Shown: positions 29,591-38,551 of the stretch, piece by piece | Layout: every line of letters starts with the position of its first letter | How positions within the stretch are numbered: position 1 is the first letter of the stretch | From: Calothrix sp. PCC 6303 | GTDB lineage: Bacteria; Cyanobacteriota; Cyanobacteriia; Cyanobacteriales; Nostocaceae | Direction of reading: 5' to 3' | Assembly (NCBI RefSeq): GCF_000317435.1 | Contig: NC_019751.1 | Span: forward strand, 1,426,001-1,490,000 | Length of the DNA: 64,000 bases | Position numbers and translations under genes: made by a program | The notes under the pieces: generated by a model | Databases searched by the model: none | The model's input: only the letters and a program-made list of their open reading frames with translations | What the model was told of the DNA's origin: nothing

Positions 29591-31102
29591 ATGAATTTTA
29601 TATCAGTATTATACGGATTATTCTTATTTAGTGTTGTCGCCATTTATTGGTCGGTAGGAGAAAAAAGTTTACGCTTATGGACGTTATTTGGTGCTAGCGT
29701 AGCTTTTTATGCTTCGCTGCAAACTATATATATACCTTTGCTATTAGTACTGGTTTTTATTAACTATCAATTAGGATTATCTCTTGGGAAAAATACCTCA
29801 CCAGGAAAACATAATCAAGACTTTCAAATATCAGATGAAGAATGGCAATTTGCTAACTCCGATTGGAATCGCCGCCGCTTGTGGATTTTAAGTTTTGGAA
29901 TTGTTACTAATTTGGTATTGCTTTTTGCTTTTAAATATACGAATTCCCTATTAAAGCCCTTTCCAATTCTCACATCAATCATTCCCAATACCTCAGATTC
30001 CGGAACATTAAAAGTCATTGTTCCCTTGGGTATTTCCTATATTACATTTGAATGTATTGCCTATTTAGTTGATATTTATAGAGGAGCACCAGCTAGTCAA
30101 AAATTCATTGATTTCGCCGCATATAAACTCCTATTTACTAAGATTACATCAGGTCCCATCACTCGGTTTCAAAATTTAGCTAATCAATTTACAGAACCGA
30201 GATTACCCACACCAGATTTATTCGCAGAAGCACTCTGGTTAATTGCCAAAGGTGCAGTCAAAAAAGGTTTACTAGCAGATAACATTGGGATCTACGTTGA
30301 CTTATGCTTTGGTAACATTCAAAGAGCCGGAAGTACAGATTTATGGTTAGCAATCCTTGCCTATGGATTGCAATTGTACCTTGATTTTAGTGGCTACGTT
30401 GATATTGCCAGGGGTAGCACCCTATTATTCGGATTAGTATTACCAGAAAACTTTGATTTTCCCTACTTTAGTACCAGTATTGCCGACTTTTGGCGACGTT
30501 GGCACATGACATTAGGAGATTGGTTGCGAAACTATCTATATTTTCCCCTAGGAGGTTCCCGTCGTGGTTTGGTGCGTACCTGCATTAACTTAGTAATAGT
30601 GATGTTAATTGCTGGCATTTGGCATGGTGCAGCACTCGGTTTCCTTGTTTGGGGACTATTACACGGATTTGCCCTAGCAGTACATCGTCTCACGGATGTA
30701 GTCAGCGATCGCACTCCCGCACTAAAGCTATTTTGGCAAACTCCACCTGGTACTATAGTTGCTTGGTTACTTACCCAATTGATGGTGTTCTTTTCTTGGA
30801 TTTGGTTTAAACTTCCCAATCTCCAAGATTCAGTTTTGGTAGTGAAGAATTTATGGGGACATCCAGCAGATGTACAATTTGCTCAGTTGGTGTATGTAGA
30901 GTCGTTAAAGTTGAGTCCGATGCAGTTGGGGATGGCGTTTTTGTTTTTGGTGATGTGGATGAGTGTATTTTACATCTTTCAACGGCGACTGGAGGTGCAG
31001 TTTAAATGGCATTTGAAGTTGGTACTTGTGCCTTTATGTTTCTATTTTGTTTGGTTGCTGGCTCCTGAAGGGAGTTTACCATTTATTTATTTTGATTATT
31101 AG
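29591..31102 (+). CDS. MBOAT-family O-acyltransferase (AlgI-like)
   Basis: A 503-residue multi-spanning membrane protein. The family signature is present: LGISYITFECIAYLVDIYRG near residue 150, FPYFSTSIADFWRRWHMTLG near 295 with the conserved W-R-R-W-H, FPLGGSRRG near 320, and the catalytic His region GIWHGAALGFLVWGLLHG near 345. AlgI-type proteins carry acetyl groups across the membrane for O-acetylation of exopolysaccharide or cell-wall polymers. The preceding gene supplies a matching SGNH domain, so the two probably form one system. The polymer is unknown, and no polymerase gene is adjacent. Confidence 0.88.
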   Translation: MNFISVLYGLFLFSVVAIYWSVGEKSLRLWTLFGASVAFYASLQTIYIPLLLVLVFINYQLGLSLGKNTSPGKHNQDFQISDEEWQFANSDWNRRRLWILSFGIVTNLVLLFAFKYTNSLLKPFPILTSIIPNTSDSGTLKVIVPLGISYITFECIAYLVDIYRGAPASQKFIDFAAYKLLFTKITSGPITRFQNLANQFTEPRLPTPDLFAEALWLIAKGAVKKGLLADNIGIYVDLCFGNIQRAGSTDLWLAILAYGLQLYLDFSGYVDIARGSTLLFGLVLPENFDFPYFSTSIADFWRRWHMTLGDWLRNYLYFPLGGSRRGLVRTCINLVIVMLIAGIWHGAALGFLVWGLLHGFALAVHRLTDVVSDRTPALKLFWQTPPGTIVAWLLTQLMVFFSWIWFKLPNLQDSVLVVKNLWGHPADVQFAQLVYVESLKLSPMQLGMAFLFLVMWMSVFYIFQRRLEVQFKWHLKLVLVPLCFYFVWLLAPEGSLPFIYFDY

Positions 31103-31118
31103 GCGTTTGGAAATTAGT

Positions 31119-31240
31119 ATTTTTAACGCAGAGTTTCGCGGAGGGAAGCGCAGAGGTACGTAGAGAGAAGTTAGCGGGAGATTATTCTTCCGCTAAACTA
31201 CCCTTCGGGAACGCTAAAAGCGAACGGAAGAGAAGAGGGA
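31119..31240 (+). repeat. Left arm of a long inverted repeat
   Basis: TTTTTAACGCAGAG, GGAAGCGCAGAGG, GCGGGAGATTATTCTTC and AAAAGCGAACGGAAGAG appear here and, reverse-complemented in the same order, at 32767-32945. The arm begins just after the MBOAT stop. It contains its own small hairpin TTAGCGG/CCGCTAA. Confidence 0.8.
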
Positions 31241-31263
31241 GAGAGAGAGGGAGAAGAGAGAGG

Positions 31264-32010
31264 TTAGGGAAACTCTTTGAGCCATTTTAACGCGGCATCA
31301 ACGTCTGTGACTTTTTCTCCATGGGGGATTGGGGGACGTTGTATCATGATGACTTTAATTCCTAGTTCTCGTGCAGCGATGATTTTGGCGTAAGTTGCAT
31401 CACCACCACTATTTTTACTAACTAGGGTGTCTATTTGGTATTTTTGGAGGAGTTGTTTTTCATTGTCCAACGAAAACGGACCGCGATCGCATAATAGTTT
31501 TCCCCCTGGTATTTGCGTTTCCGGTGGATCAATAGAACGCATCAAAAACCAAGTATCATGAAGGTGGGAAAATCTGTCTAATTGTTGTCTCCCAATGGTT
31601 AAAAATACCCGTTTCCCCAAACTTGGAAGCATCTCCGCAGCAGCTTCCACACTCTCAACTTCATACCAATCATCACCAGGAAGCTTTTCCCAACCAGGAC
31701 GTACTAACATCAAGTTGCGTATACCTGTCTGTTTTGCGGCAACTGCTGCATTCTCAGAAATCTTAGCAGCAAAAGGATGAGTTGCATCAACCAGCAAGTC
31801 AATTTTCTCAGCTTCCAAATAATCAACCAACCCCGCAACACCACCAAAACCCCCCACCCGCACCAACCCCGAAACCTCACCCGGTTGACGAGTGCGACCA
31901 GCCAAAGATACCCTAACCTCTAAAGCAGGTATCTCCACAACCCTTCTAGCCAACTCCGCAGCATCACCAGTCCCCCCCAAAATCAGTAAACGCACTCCTC
32001 CCCCCCCCAT
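31264..32010 (-). CDS. cobK: Precorrin-6A reductase (cobalamin synthesis)
   Basis: This enzyme reduces precorrin-6A (or the cobalt form) with NADPH in corrin ring synthesis. The 248-residue length is typical. RLLILGGTGDAAELA near the N-terminus is the CobK/CbiJ start motif; DATHPFAAKISENA near residue 75, RPGWEKLPGDDWYEV near 105, LTIGRQQLDRF near 135 and TLVSKNSGGDATYAKI near 195 complete the family pattern. The extra MGGGG at the start is encoded by a G run, so the true start may be a few codons later. It sits downstream of vapBC and cbiD on the same strand. Confidence 0.92.
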   Translation of the reverse strand: MGGGGVRLLILGGTGDAAELARRVVEIPALEVRVSLAGRTRQPGEVSGLVRVGGFGGVAGLVDYLEAEKIDLLVDATHPFAAKISENAAVAAKQTGIRNLMLVRPGWEKLPGDDWYEVESVEAAAEMLPSLGKRVFLTIGRQQLDRFSHLHDTWFLMRSIDPPETQIPGGKLLCDRGPFSLDNEKQLLQKYQIDTLVSKNSGGDATYAKIIAARELGIKVIMIQRPPIPHGEKVTDVDAALKWLKEFP

Positions 32011-32089
32011 TTTTCGTATCTCTATGCATCATGCAAAATCATTAATTTTCTCTAATTTAGAACTTACATTTCCAAACATCATGTTCAAC

Positions 32090-32488
32090 TTATAGCAACA
32101 CAATTGGAACGTGTATTTTAAAATTCTCAAAATCCTTATCTTTAGTCAAAATATTGTAGCCACGATTGACTGCGGCTGCACATATCAAAAAATCAGTATT
32201 TGAACCTTGAACACCATTACTGCGACAAGTATTAAAAAACTCAGCAGCCAGTTCGTAATCTGTTATGCTTAGTTCTAAATTTGGAAAAGGACGGAGATAA
32301 TCTCGTAATTTCTCAAACTGCTCAACATGACGGATACCAGAAAGGATCTCCTGACGAATAACTCCCAATAAAACAACCCGTCCATTAGTAATCAAATCAC
32401 GAAAAGAAGTGATGACATCTGCTGCATTATCTGGTGTATTTCGGCGTAAAGCGAGTGACCAAACAGATGTATCAACAATAACACTCAT
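32090..32488 (-). CDS. vapC: VapC-type PIN-domain ribonuclease toxin
   Basis: A 132-residue PIN domain with the acidic active-site set in place: Asp6 (IVDTSVW), Glu47 (RQEIL), Asp99 (NTDFLICAAA) and Asp117 (LTKDKDF). VapC toxins cut tRNA or rRNA and are held inactive by VapB. Its ATG overlaps the vapB stop by 4 bases, so the pair is translationally coupled. It stands between two cobalamin genes. Confidence 0.9.
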   Translation of the reverse strand: MSVIVDTSVWSLALRRNTPDNAADVITSFRDLITNGRVVLLGVIRQEILSGIRHVEQFEKLRDYLRPFPNLELSITDYELAAEFFNTCRSNGVQGSNTDFLICAAAVNRGYNILTKDKDFENFKIHVPIVLL

Positions 32489-32688
32489 GCCTTTTGTCGT
32501 TGCTGTTTATAGTTGTAATCAGAGTCATAGTCAATTGTGCCAAACAATTTCATAACTTGGAGTTGTTTGCGACGTTGAATATACTCTTGCAAAGCAGCTT
32601 CAATAACTGCACTGTTGCTTTGATAATTACCTAAAGTAAGGGCTTCTTGGAGAAGACTTTCATCTATTTGGAGATTATTTTCTGACAC
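32485..32688 (-). CDS. vapB: VapB-type antitoxin
   Basis: A 67-residue protein with LQIDESLLQEALTLGNYQSN, then AVIEAALQEYIQRRKQ, the ribbon-helix-helix pattern of short VapB antitoxins (VapB2-like). The C-terminal tail (FGTIDYDSDYNYKQQ) has the Tyr/Asp-rich toxin-wrapping region expected for neutralising a PIN domain. It is coupled to vapC by an ATGA overlap and probably autoregulates the pair. Confidence 0.88.
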   Translation of the reverse strand: MSENNLQIDESLLQEALTLGNYQSNSAVIEAALQEYIQRRKQLQVMKLFGTIDYDSDYNYKQQRQKA

Positions 32689-32766
32689 TATTTAACTCCA
32701 ACAGAAATGATAACTTCATGATACCCCACATCAGACTTATGACAACTTCCAAATAATCAACCAACC

Positions 32767-32945
32767 CTCCTCTTCTCTCTTCCGTTCGCTTTTAGGGTTC
32801 CCGAAGGGAAGTTTAGCAGAAGAATAATCTCCCGCAAACTACTCTCTGCGCCCCTCTGCGCTTCCCTACCCTGCGGGTAGGCACGGAGTGACTTCCAAAG
32901 GTAGCCGCAAAAGCGTCTAATGCGTCCCTCTGCGTTAAAAATATT
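32767..32945 (-). repeat. Right arm of the long inverted repeat
   Basis: This is the reverse-complement partner of 31119-31240, with an extra segment of about 40 bases in the middle containing CCCTACCCTGCGGGTAGG. It runs up to the cbiD stop codon. Cyanobacterial genomes often carry related ACGCAGAGG-type repeats. The two arms enclose cobK and vapBC. Confidence 0.8.
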
Positions 32946-33981
32946 AAATCACCCCACCCAACCTATCAAACAACACCACACTCACCTCAACAGATTTCCC
33001 CGCATACTTTTGCACATAACCCTCAGCCTGCACCTTAATCTTATTTCTCAAATACCCAAAAACCGTCTCTGCCAAACCCATATCTACCAAAACCTTATAA
33101 GCATCATCAGCAGTTTTACATCCCAAAACAGCCTTAGCAGCATCTAAACTTCCCGTTACCTGAATCACCGCAGCAGCAATAATTTCCAGCTTCCCATCAG
33201 CCAAATGGCTCGAAGTATTAAAAATTCCCCCAGCTAACTTAATTAATTTACCTTGATATCCCAACAACAAAACCGACTCAGCACCATGCAAACCAGCTTC
33301 CACCAACAACGCACCCAACCAGTTACCAGTGGAAACAATTACATCTTCAGAAATCCCCAAACGTTGGGCAACAGATTTACCATTACTGCCAATACAAAAT
33401 ACTAAGTTGGGATGATTCTTAACTTTGACTCGCAACTCACTACGGAATTCATCCAAGTGTTCTTCTGCACTTAAAGGTTGAGAAATACCACTAGTACCCA
33501 ACAAAGACAAACCCTCTAAAACTCCAAAAGCCTCATTGGAAGTGCGTTTTGCTAACTCTCTACCCTCCGGTAGAATCACTTTCACCGTCAAAGATTTATC
33601 TTGAGGTATCAATCCCAACAAATTAGCATCAAACAACCGCCGCGCAAAACTATAAATTGCAGCTTCCCCCGTCGAAGTTTTCCCTAATCCTTCACCACCC
33701 TCCAGAATTAGCACTTCATCCTGTCGTGGAGATAACTGTACCCAAGCCCAAATTGGTGTATTCCTCGTCAAATCTAAGTTATCACCAGGATCACTTTGAG
33801 TAATTCCCAAAGCTGTTGTAGAATCTAAGCAAGCAACTTGCTGGATGAGAATATCTGCTGCATCAGGTAGTAAATCCAAAGTAATGAAAGATAGCTTTTC
33901 CTGGGGATTTTGGAGATGGAGTAAAGCCGCTTTTGCCGCAGCCACCGCAAAAACCGGTAGAGTGTAGCCAGTACGAACCAT
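32944..33981 (-). CDS. cbiD: Cobalt-precorrin-5B C(1)-methyltransferase
   Basis: CbiD methylates C-1 of the corrin ring in the cobalt-early route of cobalamin synthesis. The N-terminal RTGYTLPVFAVAAAKAAL is a family hallmark (usually with TGxCAAAAAKAA; here the Cys-containing form is replaced). The glycine-rich EGGEGLGKTSTGEAAIY, SLLGTSGISQPLS and STGNWLGALLVEAGLHG blocks follow in the usual order. Length (345) is normal. The gene starts 18 bases after the stop of the photolyase-like gene on the same strand, so they are probably co-transcribed, with vapBC and cobK further downstream. Confidence 0.92.
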   Translation of the reverse strand: MVRTGYTLPVFAVAAAKAALLHLQNPQEKLSFITLDLLPDAADILIQQVACLDSTTALGITQSDPGDNLDLTRNTPIWAWVQLSPRQDEVLILEGGEGLGKTSTGEAAIYSFARRLFDANLLGLIPQDKSLTVKVILPEGRELAKRTSNEAFGVLEGLSLLGTSGISQPLSAEEHLDEFRSELRVKVKNHPNLVFCIGSNGKSVAQRLGISEDVIVSTGNWLGALLVEAGLHGAESVLLLGYQGKLIKLAGGIFNTSSHLADGKLEIIAAAVIQVTGSLDAAKAVLGCKTADDAYKVLVDMGLAETVFGYLRNKIKVQAEGYVQKYAGKSVEVSVVLFDRLGGVI

Positions 33982-33999
33982 TGTTAAAACTTCTAAATC

Positions 34000-34422
34000 C
34001 TATTCATACACATGTTTTTCCGCAACTTTCCAATAGCGGGAAAATCGCTTCAAATCGATGAAGCCGTCATAGTCGAAAAACGGGTTAACTTCAAAGATTT
34101 CCACTTCCAGAGACTTTTCTTTCTCTATAGAATTACATATCATCGCAAATCGAGGACTAGGACTATCGATGGTGACAACCTTCGTCGCACCATGTTCTTT
34201 CGCAAAAGCAATCACCTCTGTTGCTACATCTCCCCGCCGAATCACCACAGATAACTCTAGTAAAGATTCGTAGATAAAAGCAATCCGTTTTAAGCTGATT
34301 TGCCACTCTGCTAATAGAGCATCATCCCATACCCAAATAGCAGGGGCATCAGGATAATCTTCAAATGCTGGGCTGTTTGGACTTAAACAGTCACCATGTA
34401 CCCAAATAATTGATTTTGACAT
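34000..34422 (-). CDS. Stand-alone domain resembling the photolyase N-terminal fold
   Basis: A 140-residue protein beginning SIIWVHGDCLSPNSPAF, a strand-loop pattern like the N-terminal Rossmann-type domain of DNA photolyases and cryptochromes. The central part (LKRIAFIYESLLELSVVIRR, then VATEVIAFAKEHGATKVVT) matches the order of that fold. The FAD-binding helical domain is absent, so it cannot be a photolyase by itself. It may bind an antenna chromophore or act as a partner. It leads the cbiD operon. The assignment is by pattern only. Confidence 0.55.
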   Translation of the reverse strand: MSKSIIWVHGDCLSPNSPAFEDYPDAPAIWVWDDALLAEWQISLKRIAFIYESLLELSVVIRRGDVATEVIAFAKEHGATKVVTIDSPSPRFAMICNSIEKEKSLEVEIFEVNPFFDYDGFIDLKRFSRYWKVAEKHVYE

Positions 34423-35141
<719 letters not shown>

Positions 35142-35142
<1 letters not shown>

Positions 35143-35185
35143 CACTTTTGTATTTTAGCCTGCATCAAGCAAGCTAAAACTGTGC
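35142..35185 (+). terminator. Hairpin just after psaC
   Basis: GCAC...TTTTAGC pairs with GCTAAAA...GTGC immediately past the psaC stop. No T-run follows, so it may protect the 3' end of an abundant transcript as much as end it. Confidence 0.5.
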
Positions 35186-35227
35186 GGAGGGGCATCTCGT
35201 GCAGTCTAAACAAAGCTCAGTTAATGT

Positions 35228-35298
35228 CCGACGGGATTACCGGGAGTCGCTGGGAAGCCTACACTGTATTGCTGGCAAGCAGTGTAGGAGTATGTCAC
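35228..35298 (+). mobile_element. Transposon right-end/RNA-like remnant, copy 1
   Basis: TGGGAAGCCTACACTGTA, then CAGTGTAGG and AGTATGTCAC, form a perfect 9-bp hairpin (35258-35288) followed by a GTCAC end. Nearly the same string occurs at 44131-44197 with a TTCAC end. The shape recalls the right ends and overlapping guide RNAs of IS200/IS605-type elements. No transposase gene is near, and the rest of the 480-base psaC-rhomboid gap is featureless. Confidence 0.45.
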
Positions 35299-35629
35299 TA
35301 TTTTATCAAGCTAATAACTTGACTGAAGTTCAAATGTCGGGAAGTAGCACCAGGGCTGTTTTATCTTGCTGCTTTTCCTGAAATTTGTACCCAAGTCCCA
35401 ATCTCAAAACTGATAATGTTATTAACAATATTTTTTTGAGTCACTATGTAGGAGCGAAATGCTCCTTTTTTTTGTGCTTATTTCCAAAACTCAACTTGAG
35501 CTTTTTTGGCAACGTTAAAGCTAACACTGATAACCAACTTTATGGCTATCCCATACCTGAGTTAGAAGTCAGCATGGTGAAAATCAGTTAATCTCAGCCT
35601 TGTGAGCAAGAATATGAGGAAAAACAACA

Positions 35630-36349
35630 ATGGTTCCAATTAAAGACAACAATCCAACGACAATTACACCATATGTAACTTTTGCTTTAATTGCGTTGAA
35701 TATCCTAGCTTTTTTATACGAGTCGAGCCTGCCACCACAGTATTTAAATGGATTTTTCCGATTATTTGCCGTAGTTCCTAGGGAACTTACCCTGAGTTTT
35801 CACGGTACTGTAATTAACCAACCTGTCCCAGAGGTGGCAACATTAATCACTTCACAATTTCTGCATGGTGGTTTACTGCACTTGGGCGGTAATATGCTTT
35901 TTCTATGGATTTTTGGTAATAACGTCGAAGATAAATTAGGTCATATTAAGTATATTATTTTCTATTTGGGCTGCGGAATTCTCGCATCCTTAGTTCAGTG
36001 GTACTTTGCCCAAGATTCTAATATACCTAACCTCGGAGCCAGTGGCGCGATCGCAGGTGTGATGGGAGCCTATATTTTGCGTTTTCCCCAAGCAGAAATT
36101 CTCGGAGTTGTCCCCTTAGGTATTTTCTTCCCCACGTTCCGGGTTCCCGCATATTTTTTCTTAGGATTTTGGTTTATTCAACAAGCTTTTTACAGCATTG
36201 CAACCTTGGAAACAACAACAAATATCGGCATGGAAAGCGGTGGTATCGCCTATTGGGCACATGCTGGGGGCTTCGTATTTGGTGCTATTCTCGGTCCCGT
36301 ATTGGGTTTATTTAACGATAAAAAGCCGGGGGAAGAATATTTACTATAA
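35630..36349 (+). CDS. Rhomboid intramembrane serine protease 1
   Basis: A 239-residue protein with about six or seven membrane helices. The catalytic dyad is Ser138 in LGASGAIAGVMG and His211 in YWAHAGGFVFG; the HGGLLHLGGNMLFLWIFG segment contributes the conserved His/Asn near residues 79-88. This class cleaves membrane proteins within the membrane; the substrate is unknown. A close paralogue follows 234 bases later on the same strand, so the pair arose by tandem duplication. Confidence 0.93.
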   Translation: MVPIKDNNPTTITPYVTFALIALNILAFLYESSLPPQYLNGFFRLFAVVPRELTLSFHGTVINQPVPEVATLITSQFLHGGLLHLGGNMLFLWIFGNNVEDKLGHIKYIIFYLGCGILASLVQWYFAQDSNIPNLGASGAIAGVMGAYILRFPQAEILGVVPLGIFFPTFRVPAYFFLGFWFIQQAFYSIATLETTTNIGMESGGIAYWAHAGGFVFGAILGPVLGLFNDKKPGEEYLL

Positions 36350-36406
36350 ACTATCATTTAGCCTCCAATACGGTTATTGTAAGGCAATTTGGTCAAGAAC
36401 CAACCT

Positions 36407-36436
36407 TGTAGAGACCCGGTATATCCCGTCTCTACA
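36407..36436. repeat. Palindromic repeat between the rhomboids
   Basis: TGTAGAGAC and GTCTCTACA are exact inverted repeats around a 12-base loop. The TGTAGAGACG palindrome is a widely dispersed intergenic element of cyanobacteria and may act as a transcript-end hairpin for the first rhomboid. Confidence 0.6.
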
Positions 36437-36583
36437 TCCTGAAACCTTCCCCTTCCCAGATTTCCTGATAAATTGTAGTTGCGTGGTTGCTTGCCAACTC
36501 CTAACTATCTGTAGCGCTAGATTCCACAAACTAACGCAATTCAGGCTATATTGACATTTAACCAATAATAACTAAAAACACCT

Positions 36584-37255
36584 GTGTTTCCTCTTTACGA
36601 CGAAAACCCAACCCGTATCACCCCGTTTATTACCTACGGGTTGATTGGTATGAATATTTTGGTTTTTCTCCACGAAGTTAGCCTGTCGAATGCACAATTA
36701 GAGCAGTTTTTCCAGCTTTATGCGGTTATTCCTCGTCAATTAAGTGCAACTCCCGGTATTGAGTGGACAACCCTATTTACCTCACAATTTTTACATGGCG
36801 GTTGGTGGCACCTAATTTCTAATATGGTGTTTTTATGGGTATTTGGTAATAATATCGAAGATCGGATGGGGCATTTAAAATATTTAATTTTTTACCTTTG
36901 TTGCGGTGCCTTAGCTGCTTTATGTCAGTGGCTATTTGGAGTTAACTCGGTAATACCTTCTTTGGGAGCTAGTGGAGCAATTTCCGGCGTTTTAGGTGCT
37001 TATTTAATTCGTTTTCCCCAAGTTAAGGTAATGACTTTGGCTTTCCTCGGTTTCTTTTTTACAACTTTACGAATACCAGCATTCGTATTAATTGGGTTAT
37101 TTATTGTCCAAAATGTTATATCTGGACTAGCTCAAGTTGCATCTCAAATGAGCGTAGATGGTGGAGGTGTTGCATATTGGGCACATATTGGTGGTTTTGT
37201 TTTTGGAATTATTTTAAGTCCTGTGTTTGGACTATTTCGCCGTGACGATTATTAA
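36584..37255 (+). CDS. Rhomboid intramembrane serine protease 2
   Basis: A 223-residue paralogue of the preceding protein, with Ser130 in LGASGAISGVLG and His201 in YWAHIGGF. The HGGWWHLISNMVFLWVFG segment again holds the conserved His and Asn. The start is GTG, directly followed by FPLYDENPTRITPF, which aligns with the first rhomboid's PIKDNNPTTITPY, so this start is supported. Both proteins are probably active. Confidence 0.92.
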   Translation: MFPLYDENPTRITPFITYGLIGMNILVFLHEVSLSNAQLEQFFQLYAVIPRQLSATPGIEWTTLFTSQFLHGGWWHLISNMVFLWVFGNNIEDRMGHLKYLIFYLCCGALAALCQWLFGVNSVIPSLGASGAISGVLGAYLIRFPQVKVMTLAFLGFFFTTLRIPAFVLIGLFIVQNVISGLAQVASQMSVDGGGVAYWAHIGGFVFGIILSPVFGLFRRDDY

Positions 37256-37295
37256 TAGATTAAGCTTATTTAATCCCCGATTTTACTAACTAATT

Positions 37296-38492
37296 ATGAG
37301 TTCTAATCCAATTTTTTGTGAAATCATTAAAAACCATATTGCTGATAGTGCTGAACAGCGAATTACCTTTGCTGAATATATGGATATGGTTTTATATGAT
37401 CCTCAATATGGATATTATTCAACTGAAGCTGTAAACTTGGGGAAAAAAGGTGATTTTTTCACTTCAGTCCATTTGGGTAAAGATTTTGGAGAAATGTTGG
37501 CAATTCAATTTGTCGATATGTGGGAATCATTAGGAAAACCAGCGAAATTTTCATTGGTAGAAATGGGAGCGGGGCAAGGATATTTAGCAACCGATATTCT
37601 CAACTATTTACAGCAAAACTACTCAGATATTTTTCAAGTATTTGAATATATTATTATTGAAAAATCGCCGATTCTGCAAAAACAGCAACAGCAAAAGCTG
37701 AAAGACTTTACTGTTAGTTGGTGCAGTTGGGAAGAACTTAGTGACAATTCAATAGTAGGTTGTTTTTTTTCTAATGAACTTGTGGATGCTTTTCCTGTTC
37801 ACCAATTTATAGTCAATCAGGGCAAAATATCCGAGGTTTTTGTTACTCATGAGTCCTTACTACCAATAGAATCTTCACCAAAATCGAATGATGATTGGGA
37901 AAATTCATTTATTGAATTAACTGGTGAAATATCAACTTCCAAACTAATAAGTTATTTTGAATTAATAGATATTAATATCAATGTATATGCTGATGAATAT
38001 CGCAGTGAAGTTAATTTAGCCGCATTAGATTGGTTAACAACAGTGTCGGCAAAACTTCAAAAGGGATATTTACTCACAATCGATTATGGATATTCTGCAA
38101 CCCGCTATTACAATCCTCGTCGTCATCAAGGTAATTTGCAATGCTATTATCAACATCAACGCCATGATAATCCTTATATAAATATTGGGAAACAAGATAT
38201 TACAACCCACGTTGATTTTACTGCTTTAGAACTGTGGGGAGAAAAATGTGGTTTGAAAAAAGTTGGTTTTATACAGCAGGCATTATTTTTAATGGCTTTA
38301 GGATTAGGAACAAGAATATCCCAAATTGCTGATTCTAAATTACCAATTAATCAAATCCTCCAACGTCGAGATAGATTACAACAGCTTCTAGACCCGATGG
38401 GATTGGGGAATTTTGGTGTTTTAATTCAAAGTAAAGAATTGAGAGATGTGGAAAGTAGTGTTAATTTAAAAGGATTAGTAATCCCAGACTAA
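37296..38492 (+). CDS. SAM-dependent methyltransferase, MidA/NDUFAF7 family
   Basis: A 398-residue protein of the DUF185 family. The signature GDFFTSVHLGKDFGEMLA near residue 52 and the SAM motif LVEMGAGQGYLATDIL near 87 are clear, as is SNELVDAFPVHQF near 160. In mitochondria NDUFAF7 dimethylates an arginine of a complex I subunit during assembly. A role here in NDH-1 assembly is possible but unproven. It follows the rhomboids by 40 bases on the same strand. Confidence 0.88.
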   Translation: MSSNPIFCEIIKNHIADSAEQRITFAEYMDMVLYDPQYGYYSTEAVNLGKKGDFFTSVHLGKDFGEMLAIQFVDMWESLGKPAKFSLVEMGAGQGYLATDILNYLQQNYSDIFQVFEYIIIEKSPILQKQQQQKLKDFTVSWCSWEELSDNSIVGCFFSNELVDAFPVHQFIVNQGKISEVFVTHESLLPIESSPKSNDDWENSFIELTGEISTSKLISYFELIDININVYADEYRSEVNLAALDWLTTVSAKLQKGYLLTIDYGYSATRYYNPRRHQGNLQCYYQHQRHDNPYINIGKQDITTHVDFTALELWGEKCGLKKVGFIQQALFLMALGLGTRISQIADSKLPINQILQRRDRLQQLLDPMGLGNFGVLIQSKELRDVESSVNLKGLVIPD

Positions 38493-38551
38493 GATTAATA
38501 TTTTAAGAATTTTGAATATCAAGAACATAAATTAAATCCTGTTAAAAAACC

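Noticed and set aside
35199-35591. Two short frames after psaC
   Set aside because: They overlap the transposon-end hairpin and have no recognisable product; the region is more simply non-coding.
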